Part shown: positions 10,100 through 20,748 of the stretch, piece after piece | Layout of the letters: the number at the start of each line of letters is the position of its first letter | How positions within the stretch are numbered: position 1 is the stretch's first letter | Assembly: GCA_018814405.1 (NCBI GenBank) | Contig: JAHIZO010000007.1 | Span: forward strand, 310,001-374,000 | Direction: 5' to 3' | Origin: Gammaproteobacteria bacterium | GTDB taxonomy: Bacteria; Pseudomonadota; Gammaproteobacteria; Burkholderiales; Gallionellaceae | DNA: 64,000 nt | The notes under the pieces: model-generated | The model's input: the letters and a program-made list of their open reading frames with translations, nothing else | Database searches by the model: none | Told to the model about the DNA's origin: nothing | Translations under genes and position numbers: made by a program

Positions 10100-10584
10100 A
10101 GATAATTTCGGCTGCGCTGCTGGTTTGCATGCTGCCGAACCTGAGTGCTCAGGCAGCTTCCGGTCTGGATGATCCAACCCGCCCTGCTTTTGAGCTGGTG
10201 CCAGGCCTTGACGGTCAAATTGTGGATGCCAATAAAGCGCCGGCAGCGCCAAGCGGATTGCAATCAGTGATCCTTGCAGGCAAGCGCGAGGCTGCCATCA
10301 TCAACGGCGTGGAAGTGGAAGTTGGCAAGAAATACGGCAATGCAACGCTGGTGGTCGTTAACGAGACATGCGTGGTGTTGATGGGGCCGGAAGGGCGTCA
10401 GGTGATGCATATGTATCCGTCGGTCAATCTTTCTAAGACCGAGCAAGCATGCGCAGGGCGACGCGGACTGCCGACTATCAAGAGAACTGTTGCGCAAAAG
10501 AAACCCAAAAAGAAACCCGCCAAGGCCAAAAAGAAAGTGGTGACCTGCGTGGATGACGATACCAAGGATGGGAGTGGAAAATGA
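10084..10584 (+). CDS. mshK: MSHA biogenesis protein MshK (PilP-like)
   Basis: 166 aa with signal peptide and DDPTRPAFELVPG / LQSVILAGKREAAIINGVEVEVGKKYG; Lys-rich C-terminal tail. Confidence 0.7.
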   Translation: MATGIKIISAALLVCMLPNLSAQAASGLDDPTRPAFELVPGLDGQIVDANKAPAAPSGLQSVILAGKREAAIINGVEVEVGKKYGNATLVVVNETCVVLMGPEGRQVMHMYPSVNLSKTEQACAGRRGLPTIKRTVAQKKPKKKPAKAKKKVVTCVDDDTKDGSGK

Positions 10585-12239
10585 GGCAATTATTAATCGT
10601 GCTGAGTCTGTTTGCATTTGCCGGCTGCGCGACGAGTGGCGGCAATCAGGCCGTTAAGAAGCAGATCGATGCGGAACTCGATGAGGCAGTAAAGGCCAGT
10701 ACACAGACCGAAGTCTATGATGCTTTGTTACCGCCGATGCCTGCTGTAAGTGAGCCGCTCAATGCTGTGGCTTCGGAAGCCAAGTTCGATCTTTCCGTGA
10801 ATAACACCCCGGCACAGCAGGTGTTCATGGCTATCGTATCTGGCACACGCTATAGCATGCTGCTACATCCCGATATTGAAGGTAATATTTCGCTGAACCT
10901 GAAAGATGTCACCGTATTCGATGCGCTGGAATCCATCCGCGAGATGTATGGTTACGAATACAAGATCGACGGTTCAAGGATCTATATCCAGCCACTGGGA
11001 TTGCAGACGCGCATCTTCCATGTGAATTACCTGACTGGCCAACGAGAAGGCAAATCCAGCCTGCGCGTGACTTCCGGTTCTGTATCAGATTCGCCGACCT
11101 CTTCCACTGGCGCGACCGGCGTGACCAGCAATTCCACTGGCAAACAGGGGGCGGCGTTGGATAGCAGCAAAGTCAGCATGACCAGCAGTACGGATTTCTG
11201 GGATGAATTGAGCAAATCGCTGGCTGCAATCGTGGGCACCGATAAAGGACGCAGTGTGGTCATCAGCCCGATGTCGGGCGTGATCGTGGTTCGCGCGATG
11301 GCTGAAGAGATGAAGAATGTCGCCGCCTACCTCAAGGCTTCGCAGATATCCATCGAGCGGCAAGTGATCCTTGAAGCCAAGATCGTCGAGGTGCAGCTAA
11401 GTGAATCGTTCCAGTCCGGTGTCAATTGGGGGGCTATAAAAAGTGGCGCAAACAGCCGTCTAAGCGTTGGTCAGCTATCCAATGGCGCGACTGCTGCTAC
11501 AACAGGCGCTATCACCAACGGCATCCTGACCTCGACCCCCGGGACAGACCTGTCATTGGCGGCAAGTAGTGCTTTACCGGCGGGAGCGATCGCGGGCAGC
11601 ATGTTCGGTTTGGCATTTCAGACCAGCAACTTCTCCGCATTGTTGAACTTCCTCGAATCGCAGGGTGATGTTCATGTGCTGTCCAGCCCGCGCATTGCGA
11701 CATTGAACAACCAGAAGGCCGTGTTGAAAGTCGGTACGGACGAGTTTTTTGTAACCAATGTGACTAACACGACCACTACTGGCACAGCGACAACTAGTAC
11801 ACCTAGCGTGACGCTGCAGCCGTTCTTTTCCGGTATTGCGCTGGATGTGACGCCGCGCATCGACGGGAACGACGAGATCATTCTGCATGTACACCCATCC
11901 GTCAGCCTGGTCAGTACCGTCAATAAGACGATCAATGTCGGTGGTGTGGGCGGCACGCTGAATCTGCCGTTGGCATCAAGCTCGATATCAGAGACGGACA
12001 GTATCGTGCGTGCCAAGGATGGTCAGATCGTGGCGATCGGAGGTTTGATGCGTCAGGCTACCTATGAAGATCAGTCCGGGATCCCGGGATTGCCCAAGTC
12101 GATATTCGGGCAGACCAATCAGACTTTGCAGAAGCGAGAGTTGGTAATCCTGATCAAGCCGACAGTCGTGAACAGCGAAAGAGACTGGTCTGACGATATC
12201 ACGCGCAGCCGCGATCGCATCAAGAGCATGTCCCGCTAA
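10581..12239 (+). CDS. mshL: MSHA secretin MshL
   Basis: 552 aa lipoprotein (LFAFAGCATSG) with secretin-type C-terminus (VHVLSSPRIATLNNQKAVLKVG...DSIVRAKDGQIVAIGGLM). Confidence 0.9.
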   Translation: MRQLLIVLSLFAFAGCATSGGNQAVKKQIDAELDEAVKASTQTEVYDALLPPMPAVSEPLNAVASEAKFDLSVNNTPAQQVFMAIVSGTRYSMLLHPDIEGNISLNLKDVTVFDALESIREMYGYEYKIDGSRIYIQPLGLQTRIFHVNYLTGQREGKSSLRVTSGSVSDSPTSSTGATGVTSNSTGKQGAALDSSKVSMTSSTDFWDELSKSLAAIVGTDKGRSVVISPMSGVIVVRAMAEEMKNVAAYLKASQISIERQVILEAKIVEVQLSESFQSGVNWGAIKSGANSRLSVGQLSNGATAATTGAITNGILTSTPGTDLSLAASSALPAGAIAGSMFGLAFQTSNFSALLNFLESQGDVHVLSSPRIATLNNQKAVLKVGTDEFFVTNVTNTTTTGTATTSTPSVTLQPFFSGIALDVTPRIDGNDEIILHVHPSVSLVSTVNKTINVGGVGGTLNLPLASSSISETDSIVRAKDGQIVAIGGLMRQATYEDQSGIPGLPKSIFGQTNQTLQKRELVILIKPTVVNSERDWSDDITRSRDRIKSMSR

Positions 12240-12242
12240 GCA

Positions 12243-13193
12243 ATGTACCTGCGGCATTTCGGACTACGCGAACCCCCTTTTTCGCTGACACCGGATACCA
12301 GCTTTTTCTTCGCCTGCACAAATTACCAAGAGGGATTGAACACTCTTTTGGTCGCGGCGCGCAACGGCGAAGGATTCATCAAGATTACTGGTGAGGTTGG
12401 CAACGGCAAGACTTTGCTGTGCCGCAAGTTCCTTTCTTCCCTGAGTCAGGGGAAACAAGCCACCACGCTGATCGGCACACAGGATGCCGGCAGCCAATCA
12501 GCAGGCACCCAATTCGTCACTGCCTATCTGCCCAATCCTTATCTGGAACCACGCAGTCTATTGCTGGCACTGGCGGATGAATTCCGTATCGAGCTGGATC
12601 CCAACGTCGATCAGCACATGTTGTTAAAGGAACTGACGCGCGCTTTGCTCAATTTCGCGCGCGAAGGCAAGCGCGTGCTGGTCTGTCTGGACGAGGCGCA
12701 GGCGATGCCCTTGGAAAGTCTGGAAGTGCTGCGCCTGCTCACCAATTTGGAAACTGAGAAACGCAAATTGCTACAGGTTGTGTTGTTTGGACAGCCCGAG
12801 CTGAATGAACGTTTGCGTCACCATTCCATCCGCCAATTGCGCCAACGCATCAGTTTTCAATACGACTTGAAGGGGCTGCGCCGCGACGAACTGGAGCGTT
12901 ATCTGCGGCATCGTGTCGCCGTAGCGGGATATGCGGGCGAGACGCTGTTCGCCGGCAGCGCGGTGGGCAAGATGCATCGCGTGACGGGCGGCACACCGAG
13001 GCTGGTGAACATCCTTGCGCACAAGGCCTTGATGCTGGCGTTCGCCGAAGGCCGGCAACAGGTCGTCAGCAAGCATGTGGCAGAAGCGGCTGCCGACACG
13101 CCGGAAGTTAAGCGAGATTGGCTACCATGGGCCCTGTCCGGGCTGGTCATTGCGGCAGCATTGAGTGTTGTCGCACTGGTTATCTGGCTATGA
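12243..13193 (+). CDS. mshM: AAA ATPase MshM (ExeA-like)
   Basis: MYLRHFGLREPPFSLTPD N-terminus, Walker A GEVGNGKT, Walker B VLVCLDEAQ, C-terminal TM helix. Confidence 0.9.
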   Translation: MYLRHFGLREPPFSLTPDTSFFFACTNYQEGLNTLLVAARNGEGFIKITGEVGNGKTLLCRKFLSSLSQGKQATTLIGTQDAGSQSAGTQFVTAYLPNPYLEPRSLLLALADEFRIELDPNVDQHMLLKELTRALLNFAREGKRVLVCLDEAQAMPLESLEVLRLLTNLETEKRKLLQVVLFGQPELNERLRHHSIRQLRQRISFQYDLKGLRRDELERYLRHRVAVAGYAGETLFAGSAVGKMHRVTGGTPRLVNILAHKALMLAFAEGRQQVVSKHVAEAAADTPEVKRDWLPWALSGLVIAAALSVVALVIWL

Positions 13194-14239
13194 GTCTGAT
13201 CAATCAAGTTCTGAATCAACTGGAGCAACGCGGGGCGAACACCGCGCCTGAGCAGACGCAGATCCGTGCCGTACCCGCGCTTCCGAATAGAGACTGGGTC
13301 AAGCCGCTTTTATTTGCTGCCGGCTTGCTCATCGTGGGAAGTTTGGGTGCATGGCTATGGACGCAAAAAGCGGCGCATTCTGAACGAGATGTACATGGCA
13401 GTATCGTATCTGCACCACCTGTAACAGTAGTCGAGCCTGTTGAAGCGGATCAATCCGGGCCAGCCACGCGACTCAGCTATGAGTTGAGCGTGTTGCCGCT
13501 GCCAGAATCATTGCGCCCATACGAAACCCAGCCAGAGCCACAAAAGACATCGTCCCTCCCTTTGGTGGCGAACATAGCCGCAGAGCCGCGGCCGGTGCTC
13601 AAACAGGAGCAGCCAAGCAGCCCACCGGTCATTACACGCAGAGAGCCGCCACCGCCTCTCAAACAAGTCAGTCCCGCGCAACGCGCTGATGCGGATTACC
13701 GTAAAGGCGTGCAAGCGCAGCAACAAGGCAAGATCCCGGAGGCGATGGAGGCATATGAAGCTGCGTTGAAGGGCAATGAACAACATGAGGCGGCGCGACT
13801 GGCGATGGCCGCCATGTTGCAAGAGAACGGCTCGCAGGCAGCTGCAGAACGCACCTTGCAAGCCGGTTTGCGTTTGAAGCCGGTGCGCTTGTCGTATGCC
13901 ATGGCGCTGGCGAGGATGCAGCTTGGACGCGAGCAGCTGGATCTGGCCGTAGCAACGTTGCAAGCGCATCTGGCGGCAGCAGATAGCAATGCCGATTATC
14001 AGTCTTTCTATGCCGCATTGCTGCAAAGGCAGAACAGACACAAAGAGGCCTTGAATCACTATCAGATCGCCCTGCAGATATCACCCCGCAACGGCGTTTG
14101 GCGAGTGGGTTATGCGATTTCCTTGCAAGCACTGGAACGCATCGAGGATGCCAAGTTGGCCTATAAACAGGCCTTATCGACACACACGCTTTCACCCGAG
14201 CTGACTGCTTTCGTACAACAGAAGCTGGCCGGACTCTAG
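13190..14239 (+). CDS. mshN: TPR protein MshN
   Basis: MSLINQVLNQLEQRG N-terminus with TM segment and TPR repeats; ATG at 13190 chosen over the ORF-track start at 13118. Confidence 0.85.
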   Translation: MSLINQVLNQLEQRGANTAPEQTQIRAVPALPNRDWVKPLLFAAGLLIVGSLGAWLWTQKAAHSERDVHGSIVSAPPVTVVEPVEADQSGPATRLSYELSVLPLPESLRPYETQPEPQKTSSLPLVANIAAEPRPVLKQEQPSSPPVITRREPPPPLKQVSPAQRADADYRKGVQAQQQGKIPEAMEAYEAALKGNEQHEAARLAMAAMLQENGSQAAAERTLQAGLRLKPVRLSYAMALARMQLGREQLDLAVATLQAHLAAADSNADYQSFYAALLQRQNRHKEALNHYQIALQISPRNGVWRVGYAISLQALERIEDAKLAYKQALSTHTLSPELTAFVQQKLAGL

Positions 14240-14973
14240 GATTTCCCCCGGTGTGGCAAGGTGCGCGCCACCACCCAGGCGCTGACTTCCTTCGCACCGG
14301 CTTGCTTCAGCAAGGTGGCCAAAGCATCGATCGATGCACCGGTAGTCATCACGTCATCCACGATAGCGATATGTTTGTCCCGCACATCAAGGTTGGGCGC
14401 TAAAGCGAAGGCTTTGCGCATGTTGTGATTGCGCGCCCGCCAAGGCAAAGAGGATTGCGGCGGCGTGTCTCGTATCCGGAAAGCCGCATCGGTAAGTACA
14501 GGCAGCAGCAAGTTATGGGAGATGCGCGCGGCGATCAGCTGGGATTGGTTGAAGCCGCGCTCGCGTAAACGGGTTGGATACAGCGGCAGCGCGAGCAGGT
14601 AGTCGGGGGCTGAAGTGATGCGTGCAGCAAGTGCATCGGCGAGAAAGTTGGCGAGGATCAGGTGTTCGTTGAATTTAAGCGACTTGATCAAGCTATCCAG
14701 TGGGAATTCGTAACGGAATGCCGCCACGGTGCGAGTGTAGGCGGGAGGGTGCTGCAAGCAGCGTCCACAGACCTCGCCGGAAGGAAGCGGCGCGGCGCAT
14801 ACGCTGCAACTTGGGCCTGCATGACGGGGAAGGTCGCTGGCGCAAGCAGCGCAGCACAAGCCGTCGCGACTGGCAGCGCCGCACAGAAAGCAGGGCTGCG
14901 CAGGCAGTAGGCGGGCAAAATATGAGCGGATGTTCAATAATTTTGCAGCTGAAATTGACAATGCCCCCTCCAT
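14236..14973 (-). CDS. comF: ComF family phosphoribosyltransferase-like protein
   Basis: CxxC zinc-binding N-terminus, [13 protein letters not shown] and PRPP motif [15 protein letters not shown]. Confidence 0.85.
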   Translation of the reverse strand: MEGALSISAAKLLNIRSYFARLLPAQPCFLCGAASRDGLCCAACASDLPRHAGPSCSVCAAPLPSGEVCGRCLQHPPAYTRTVAAFRYEFPLDSLIKSLKFNEHLILANFLADALAARITSAPDYLLALPLYPTRLRERGFNQSQLIAARISHNLLLPVLTDAAFRIRDTPPQSSLPWRARNHNMRKAFALAPNLDVRDKHIAIVDDVMTTGASIDALATLLKQAGAKEVSAWVVARTLPHRGKS

Positions 14974-15028
14974 CAACGAACATGCGTGTCGCAATTTAGC
15001 GCCGAATTCCCTGAAAGCAAACACCAAA

Positions 15029-16030
15029 ATGCAAAGCCAGCCAATCACCCTCGTTCGACCTGCCCAATCCAATACACCCGCAACGCCACAACGCTGGAGC
15101 GTTGCGGCCATCGAAGCACTGCTCAAGCTGCCGTTCTCGGATCTGATGTTTCAAGCACAGCAGGTGCATCGCGAACACTTCGACCCGAATGCGGTGCAGC
15201 TATCCACCCTGCTCTCGATCAAGACCGGTGGTTGCTCGGAAGACTGTGGTTACTGTCCGCAATCGGCTTTTCACGATGCAGGCGTGGAGAACCGCAAGAT
15301 GCTGGAAGTGCAGGAAGTGATCAAAGCGGCCAAGGCCGCGCAGGACGCCGGCGCAGACCGCTTCTGCATGGGCGCGGCCTGGCGCGAGCCGAGCAAGGAA
15401 GACATGGCGGCCGTGGTGGAGATGGTGAAAGAGGTCAAGGCGCTGGGTATGGAGACATGCGCCACGCTGGGCATGCTCAATGATGAGCAGACCGAGCAAC
15501 TGCGTGTGGCCGGTCTCGACTATTACAACCACAACCTCGACACCGCGCCGGAATTCTATGGCGACATCATCAGTACGCGCGACTATCAGGATCGCATTGA
15601 CACGCTGGAACGTGTCCGCAATGCCGGTATGCATGTATGCAGCGGCGGCATCGTCGGCATGGGTGAAAGTCTCACGCAGCGTGCCGGACTGATCGCGCAA
15701 TTGGCCAACATGGAACCCTATCCCGAAAGCGTGCCCATCAACAATCTGGTTAAAGTAGAAGGCACGCCGCTGGCGCAACAGGAAGACATCGATCCGCTCG
15801 ACTTTGTGCGCACCATTGCCGTCGCCCGCATCACCATGCCCACCGCACGCGTGCGCCTGTCAGCAGGGCGTCAGGAGATGAGCGATGCGATTCAGGCTTT
15901 GTGTTTCCTGGCAGGTGCGAACTCCATCTTCTACGGCGAGCAGTTGCTCACCACCGGCAACCCGGATGTCGGACGCGACCGCGCGCTGATGGACAAGCTG
16001 GGCATGTACCCCTTCGCCGAGAAACACTGA
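15029..16030 (+). CDS. bioB: Biotin synthase
   Basis: Radical SAM motif [26 protein letters not shown] start preferred over longer ORF. Confidence 0.97.
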   Translation: MQSQPITLVRPAQSNTPATPQRWSVAAIEALLKLPFSDLMFQAQQVHREHFDPNAVQLSTLLSIKTGGCSEDCGYCPQSAFHDAGVENRKMLEVQEVIKAAKAAQDAGADRFCMGAAWREPSKEDMAAVVEMVKEVKALGMETCATLGMLNDEQTEQLRVAGLDYYNHNLDTAPEFYGDIISTRDYQDRIDTLERVRNAGMHVCSGGIVGMGESLTQRAGLIAQLANMEPYPESVPINNLVKVEGTPLAQQEDIDPLDFVRTIAVARITMPTARVRLSAGRQEMSDAIQALCFLAGANSIFYGEQLLTTGNPDVGRDRALMDKLGMYPFAEKH

Positions 16031-17184
16031 TGACCTTTGCGGCGCTGCAACGCGAGCTGGATGAGCGCGCCGCACAGGGGCTGCTGCGCCAGCGCCGCAC
16101 GCTGGACACGCCGCAAACGCCGCACATCGTTGTCGACGGCAAGCCCTATCTCGCCTTCAGCAGTAACGATTACCTCGGACTCGCCAACCATCCGCAACTG
16201 ATAGCAGCCTTGCAACAGGGCGCGGCAGCTTGGGGTGTAGGAGCAGGCGCGGCGCATCTGGTGAATGGCCATTTCACACCGCATCATCAACTCGAACAAA
16301 GTCTCGCCGCTTTCGTCGGCAAACCCGCTGCCTTGCTGTTCTCGACCGGATATATGGCGAACCTCGGGGTGGTGCAGGCGCTGGTCGGCAAAGACGACAC
16401 GGTGTTTGCCGACAAGCTCAATCACGCTTCACTCAACGATGCGATGTTGCTGTCGCGCGCCAATGTGCAGCGCTACCGACACGGCGACATGGCCCAGTTG
16501 GACAACCTACTCGCAAAGAAACAAAGCGGCAGAAAATTGGTGATCACCGACGCGGTGTTCAGCATGGATGGCGATATCGCACCGCTGCCCGAGTTGCTGG
16601 CCTTGTGCGAGAAGCATGATGCTTGGTTGCTGGTAGACGATGCACATAGCTTCGGTGTGCTGGGTAAGCAGGGAAGAGGATCGCTCTCACATTTTGGTTT
16701 GAAATCTCCGCGCATCATTCTGATGGGAACCTTGGGCAAGGCGGCGGGCGTGTCCGGTGCATTCGTGGCAGCCGAGCAAGTGGTGATCGATACGCTGGTG
16801 AATCAGGCGCGCAGTTATGTGTACACCACGGCGACACCACCGGCATTGTCCGTGGTTTTGTTGGCCAGTCTGCAATTGATCGAGCAGGGCGATACCTCGC
16901 GCACGCATTTGCAGCGACTGGTTGCGCTGTTGCGCAAAGGCCTGAGCGATCTGCCCTGGCAACTGATGCCATCCGATACCGCCATTCAACCTTTGCTGAT
17001 CGGCGACAACAAGCAGGCGCTCACTTTGAGCGAAGGCCTGCGTGAACGCGGTATCTGGGTCGGGGCGATACGCCCGCCTACCGTGCCGCATGGTACGGCG
17101 CGCTTGCGCATCACTTTGTCTGCCGCGCATACAGAAGCGGATGTGCAACGGTTGATCGAGGCTTTGCATGCGCTTGCATGTTGA
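16030..17184 (+). CDS. bioF: 8-amino-7-oxononanoate synthase
   Basis: YLAFSSNDYLGLANHP; PLP enzyme motifs LVDDAHSFGVLG and GTLGKAAG. Confidence 0.95.
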   Translation: MTFAALQRELDERAAQGLLRQRRTLDTPQTPHIVVDGKPYLAFSSNDYLGLANHPQLIAALQQGAAAWGVGAGAAHLVNGHFTPHHQLEQSLAAFVGKPAALLFSTGYMANLGVVQALVGKDDTVFADKLNHASLNDAMLLSRANVQRYRHGDMAQLDNLLAKKQSGRKLVITDAVFSMDGDIAPLPELLALCEKHDAWLLVDDAHSFGVLGKQGRGSLSHFGLKSPRIILMGTLGKAAGVSGAFVAAEQVVIDTLVNQARSYVYTTATPPALSVVLLASLQLIEQGDTSRTHLQRLVALLRKGLSDLPWQLMPSDTAIQPLLIGDNKQALTLSEGLRERGIWVGAIRPPTVPHGTARLRITLSAAHTEADVQRLIEALHALAC

Positions 17185-17932
17185 AGTGACGGGGCAAGGC
17201 AAGCCGCTGGTCATGCTGCATGGCTGGGGCATGCATGGCGGCATCTGGGGCGACACTGTCACGCACTTGGCGCAAGAATTTACCGTGCACAACGTCGATC
17301 TGCCGGGTCACGGTGCGAGCAAGCTGCAAGGGGAATTCACGCTGGATGAGGTCGTTGCGATACTGGATGCGCAATTCGATCAGCCAGTCACTGTACTGGG
17401 TTGGTCGTTGGGCGGCATCATCGCGCAACACTGGGCAGCGCGTGTGCCACAGAAGATCGAACGACTGATACTGATGGCGAGCACGCCTTGCTTCACTCAA
17501 CGCGCAGATTGGTTATGTGGGATGGCGAGCGAAACCTTGCAGCAATTCGCGGTCGAACTGGAAAAGAATCATGTCGCCACTTTGCGGCGCTTCCTCGCTT
17601 TACAGGTGCGCGGCAGTGAGAACGAGCGCGAGTTGCTGGCGGCGTTGCGCGCGCAACTGTTCAGCCGTGGCGAACTGGACCTGACAGCGTTGCAGGGTGG
17701 CTTGGATATATTGCGCGATGCAGACTTGCGTGGGCAGGCGGCCGACATCATGCAGCCGACGCTTGTCATCGCCGGTCAGCGCGACAAGTTGACGCCGTTG
17801 GGAGCTTCCAAATATTTAGGGCAGGTGATGCCGAACGCGCGCGTTGTTGAAGTCGCAGGTGCAGCTCATGCGCCGTTCTTATCCCATACCGAAACCGTAG
17901 TCGAACATATAAAGAAATTTTTGCATGAATGA
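17168..17932 (+). CDS. bioH: Pimeloyl-ACP methyl ester carboxylesterase
   Basis: Alpha/beta hydrolase with GWSLGG nucleophile motif, between bioF and bioC. Confidence 0.93.
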   Translation: MRLHVEVTGQGKPLVMLHGWGMHGGIWGDTVTHLAQEFTVHNVDLPGHGASKLQGEFTLDEVVAILDAQFDQPVTVLGWSLGGIIAQHWAARVPQKIERLILMASTPCFTQRADWLCGMASETLQQFAVELEKNHVATLRRFLALQVRGSENERELLAALRAQLFSRGELDLTALQGGLDILRDADLRGQAADIMQPTLVIAGQRDKLTPLGASKYLGQVMPNARVVEVAGAAHAPFLSHTETVVEHIKKFLHE

Positions 17933-18794
17933 ATTCGAGATAGACAAGAAACAAGTGCGCCGCGCGTTCAGTCGTGCCGCGTCGGACTACGATGCGGCCG
18001 CCGTGATGCAGCGCGAAGTATGCATACGCATGTTGGAGAAGCTGGATTACATCAAGCTCCAACCGGCGCGCTTGCTGGATGTGGGTAGCGGTACCGGCTG
18101 GGGCACGCGACAACTGGGCGAGCGTTATCCCAAGGCGAACATCACCGCGCTCGATATCGCACTCGGCATGTTGCAACATGCGCGCGGTACATCGAGCTGG
18201 TGGCAGAAGCTGTTTCAGGGACGTCGCGAGCAGTTTCTTTGCGCTGATGTGGAGGCATTGCCCGTCGCTAACGGTAGCGTCGATATGGTGTGGTCCAACC
18301 TGGCTTTGCAATGGTGCAACGATCTGCCCGCCACCTTCGTTGAGCTGAACCGGATTCTGAACACCGACGGTCTGCTGATGTTCTCCTGCTTCGGCGTGGA
18401 CACGCTCAAGGAATTGCGCATCGCATTTCGCGACGTGGACGGCTACAATCACCTTAATCGGTTTGTGGATATGCATGATGTCGGCGATATGCTGGTGGCA
18501 GCCGGATTCGCTGACCCGGTGATGGAGATGGAGACGCTCACTTTGACCTATGAGGATGTACGCGCAGTGATGCAAGACCTGAAGAGTATCGGTGCACACA
18601 ACGTGACCGCAGGCCGCGCAACCGGCATGATGGGTAAGACAGCTTGGCAGGGCGTGATCGCAAACTACGAGACTCTGCGTCGCAATGGCAAGCTGCCAGC
18701 CACCTTCGAGATCGTTTACGGCCATGCGTGGAAACCTGTGCCGAAAGCTGCATCTGACGGGCGCGCCATCATCAAGACTGATTTCAAACTATGA
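17925..18794 (+). CDS. bioC: Malonyl-ACP O-methyltransferase
   Basis: KKQVRRAFSRAASDYDAAAVMQ; SAM motif LLDVGSGTGWG; bio context. Confidence 0.94.
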   Translation: MNEFEIDKKQVRRAFSRAASDYDAAAVMQREVCIRMLEKLDYIKLQPARLLDVGSGTGWGTRQLGERYPKANITALDIALGMLQHARGTSSWWQKLFQGRREQFLCADVEALPVANGSVDMVWSNLALQWCNDLPATFVELNRILNTDGLLMFSCFGVDTLKELRIAFRDVDGYNHLNRFVDMHDVGDMLVAAGFADPVMEMETLTLTYEDVRAVMQDLKSIGAHNVTAGRATGMMGKTAWQGVIANYETLRRNGKLPATFEIVYGHAWKPVPKAASDGRAIIKTDFKL

Positions 18795-19471
18795 GTTATT
18801 TCATCACCGGCACCGACACAGGCGTCGGCAAGACGCTGATCAGTTGTGCACTGTTGCATGGCTTTGCCGCGCAAGGAAAATTGGTGAGCGGGTTCAAACC
18901 GGTCGCGGCTGGATGCGATGAGAATGATCACAACGAAGATGCGCTCGTCTTGCGTGCGGCAAGTACGCTGCAGCTCGGCTACGGACAGGTGAATCCCTAT
19001 TGTTTTCCGCGCGCTATCGCGCCACACCTTGCGGCCAGACATGTCGGCGTGCGCGTCGAGATGCGCCGCATACTGACCTCGTATGAAGAGCTGGCCGGAC
19101 AAGCGGACGAAGTCATCGTGGAAGGTGCGGGCGGGTTTTTGGTGCCGCTGAACGAAACACTCACCTTTGCTGATATGGCGCGTGAGTTGGATATACCGGT
19201 GATCCTGGTGGTGGGGTTGCGACTGGGTTGTATCAATCATGCGCTGCTGAGCATGGCTGCGATTGAGGGTCATCAACTAGAATGCGCAGGCTGGGTGGCT
19301 AATGTGCTGGATCAAGAGATGCCTGCACTGCAGGAGAACATCGACACGCTGCGAGAACGCATAGCAGCCCCGTTGCTCGGTATCGTGCCGCATTTGAAAG
19401 GTGCGGATGCGAAGCTGGCTACACAGTATCTGGATTTGAATCTATTGGAGCGTGAACAGACGGATGAGTGA
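18791..19471 (+). CDS. bioD: Dethiobiotin synthetase
   Basis: MSYFITGTDTGVGKTLISCALLHGF; VEGAGGFLVPL. Confidence 0.96.
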   Translation: MSYFITGTDTGVGKTLISCALLHGFAAQGKLVSGFKPVAAGCDENDHNEDALVLRAASTLQLGYGQVNPYCFPRAIAPHLAARHVGVRVEMRRILTSYEELAGQADEVIVEGAGGFLVPLNETLTFADMARELDIPVILVVGLRLGCINHALLSMAAIEGHQLECAGWVANVLDQEMPALQENIDTLRERIAAPLLGIVPHLKGADAKLATQYLDLNLLEREQTDE

Positions 19472-20174
19472 GTTCAGCATTTTCGCGGTATTCATGGTGG
19501 GGCTGCTTGGCGGTGTGCATTGTCTGGGCATGTGCGGCAGCATCGTCGGTGTTTTCACTTCGCAAGTGCCGCAGCAGCGCGCGCGCTGGCCGTTCCATCT
19601 GGCATACAGCAGTGGACGCATCGCGAGTTATGCCGTGGCGGGTGCGCTGGTCGGTGCCGTGGGGCAGGCGGGCTTGCTGATGCGCGATGCGGTACCGGTG
19701 CAACATCTGCTGTTCGCGCTTTCCAGTCTGATGTTGGTCTTGCTCGGGCTCTACCTTGCCGGTGTGTGGGGCGCGGTACGTCATCTGGAGCAATTGGGTG
19801 CCGGCTTGTGGAAACGCTTGCAGCCATTCACTAGCAGGCTGTTGCCGGTGAATACCGTGCCGCGCGCGCTAGGGCTGGGCGTGCTGTGGGGCTGGCTGCC
19901 GTGCGGTCTTGTATACAGTGTGCTGCTGACCGCACTCGCCAGCGGCGATGCGACGCAAGGCGGACTGACCATGCTGGCGTTCGGTCTGGGTACATTGCCG
20001 AACCTGCTGGCCATCGGCATGTTCTGGGAAAGCGTGCGCAGTTGGGTACAATCGCCACGCGTGCGACTGGCAGCAGGATTGCTGGTCACCGGATTCGGGG
20101 TGTATGGACTGGTCAAGGTCTCGTACACATTCTATGTGCATGGTTGGACTGGAGCATGTCATGTTGCTGCGTAA
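19464..20174 (+). CDS. TauE/SafE (UreH-like) family membrane protein
   Basis: Polytopic protein with GLLGGVHCLGMCGSIVG and GLGVLWGWLPCGLVYS motifs of UreH-like/DsbD-like proteins. Confidence 0.85.
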   Translation: MSEFSIFAVFMVGLLGGVHCLGMCGSIVGVFTSQVPQQRARWPFHLAYSSGRIASYAVAGALVGAVGQAGLLMRDAVPVQHLLFALSSLMLVLLGLYLAGVWGAVRHLEQLGAGLWKRLQPFTSRLLPVNTVPRALGLGVLWGWLPCGLVYSVLLTALASGDATQGGLTMLAFGLGTLPNLLAIGMFWESVRSWVQSPRVRLAAGLLVTGFGVYGLVKVSYTFYVHGWTGACHVAA

Positions 20175-20748
20175 CACTCTGCTGCTAGGATTACTGCTGA
20201 TGCTCGCTGCGTGCAGTGAGCCAAAATTACCTTCACCGTTCAAGGCGAACGAAGTCACTGCCAAATATGCGCAGGCCGATTTTAGATTGCACGATCCTTC
20301 CGGCAAGACGGTGACGTTGCAGGATTATCGCGGCAAGGCGATCGCACTGTTCTTCGGTTACATCCATTGTCCTGACGTATGCCCCACAACACTGGCGGAT
20401 ATGGCGCAGGTGATGCGCATGTTGGGCAAGGATTCGGAAAAGGTGCAGGTATTGTTCGTGACGCTGGATCCCGAGCGCGACAAGCCAGAGTTGCTGGCGC
20501 AATACGCCCCCGCCTTCTATCCGTCGTTCCTGGGTTTGTACGGCGATGATCAGGAGACCGCGCAGGCGGCCAAGGCTTTCGACATCATCTATCAGAAACA
20601 AGCGACCAAGAGCGGCAGCTATACGCTTGATCATTCGGCCGGCACATACCTGATCGCGCCGTCCGGCAAGCCGGTGTTGCTGTCGCCCTTCGCGCAGCGG
20701 CCTGAATATCTGGCTCAGGATATCCGCTTGTTGCTAGCCATGAAATGA
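20161..20748 (+). CDS. SCO1/SenC family copper chaperone lipoprotein
   Basis: Lipobox LMLAACSEP; CxxxC motif FGYIHCPDVCPTTLADM. Confidence 0.93.
   Translation: MLLRNTLLLGLLLMLAACSEPKLPSPFKANEVTAKYAQADFRLHDPSGKTVTLQDYRGKAIALFFGYIHCPDVCPTTLADMAQVMRMLGKDSEKVQVLFVTLDPERDKPELLAQYAPAFYPSFLGLYGDDQETAQAAKAFDIIYQKQATKSGSYTLDHSAGTYLIAPSGKPVLLSPFAQRPEYLAQDIRLLLAMK

Noticed and set aside
14955-14983. TTGACA-17-GAACAT as a bioB promoter
   Set aside because: -10 match is weak (about 3/6) and no biotin-regulator box was recognised nearby; not supportable.
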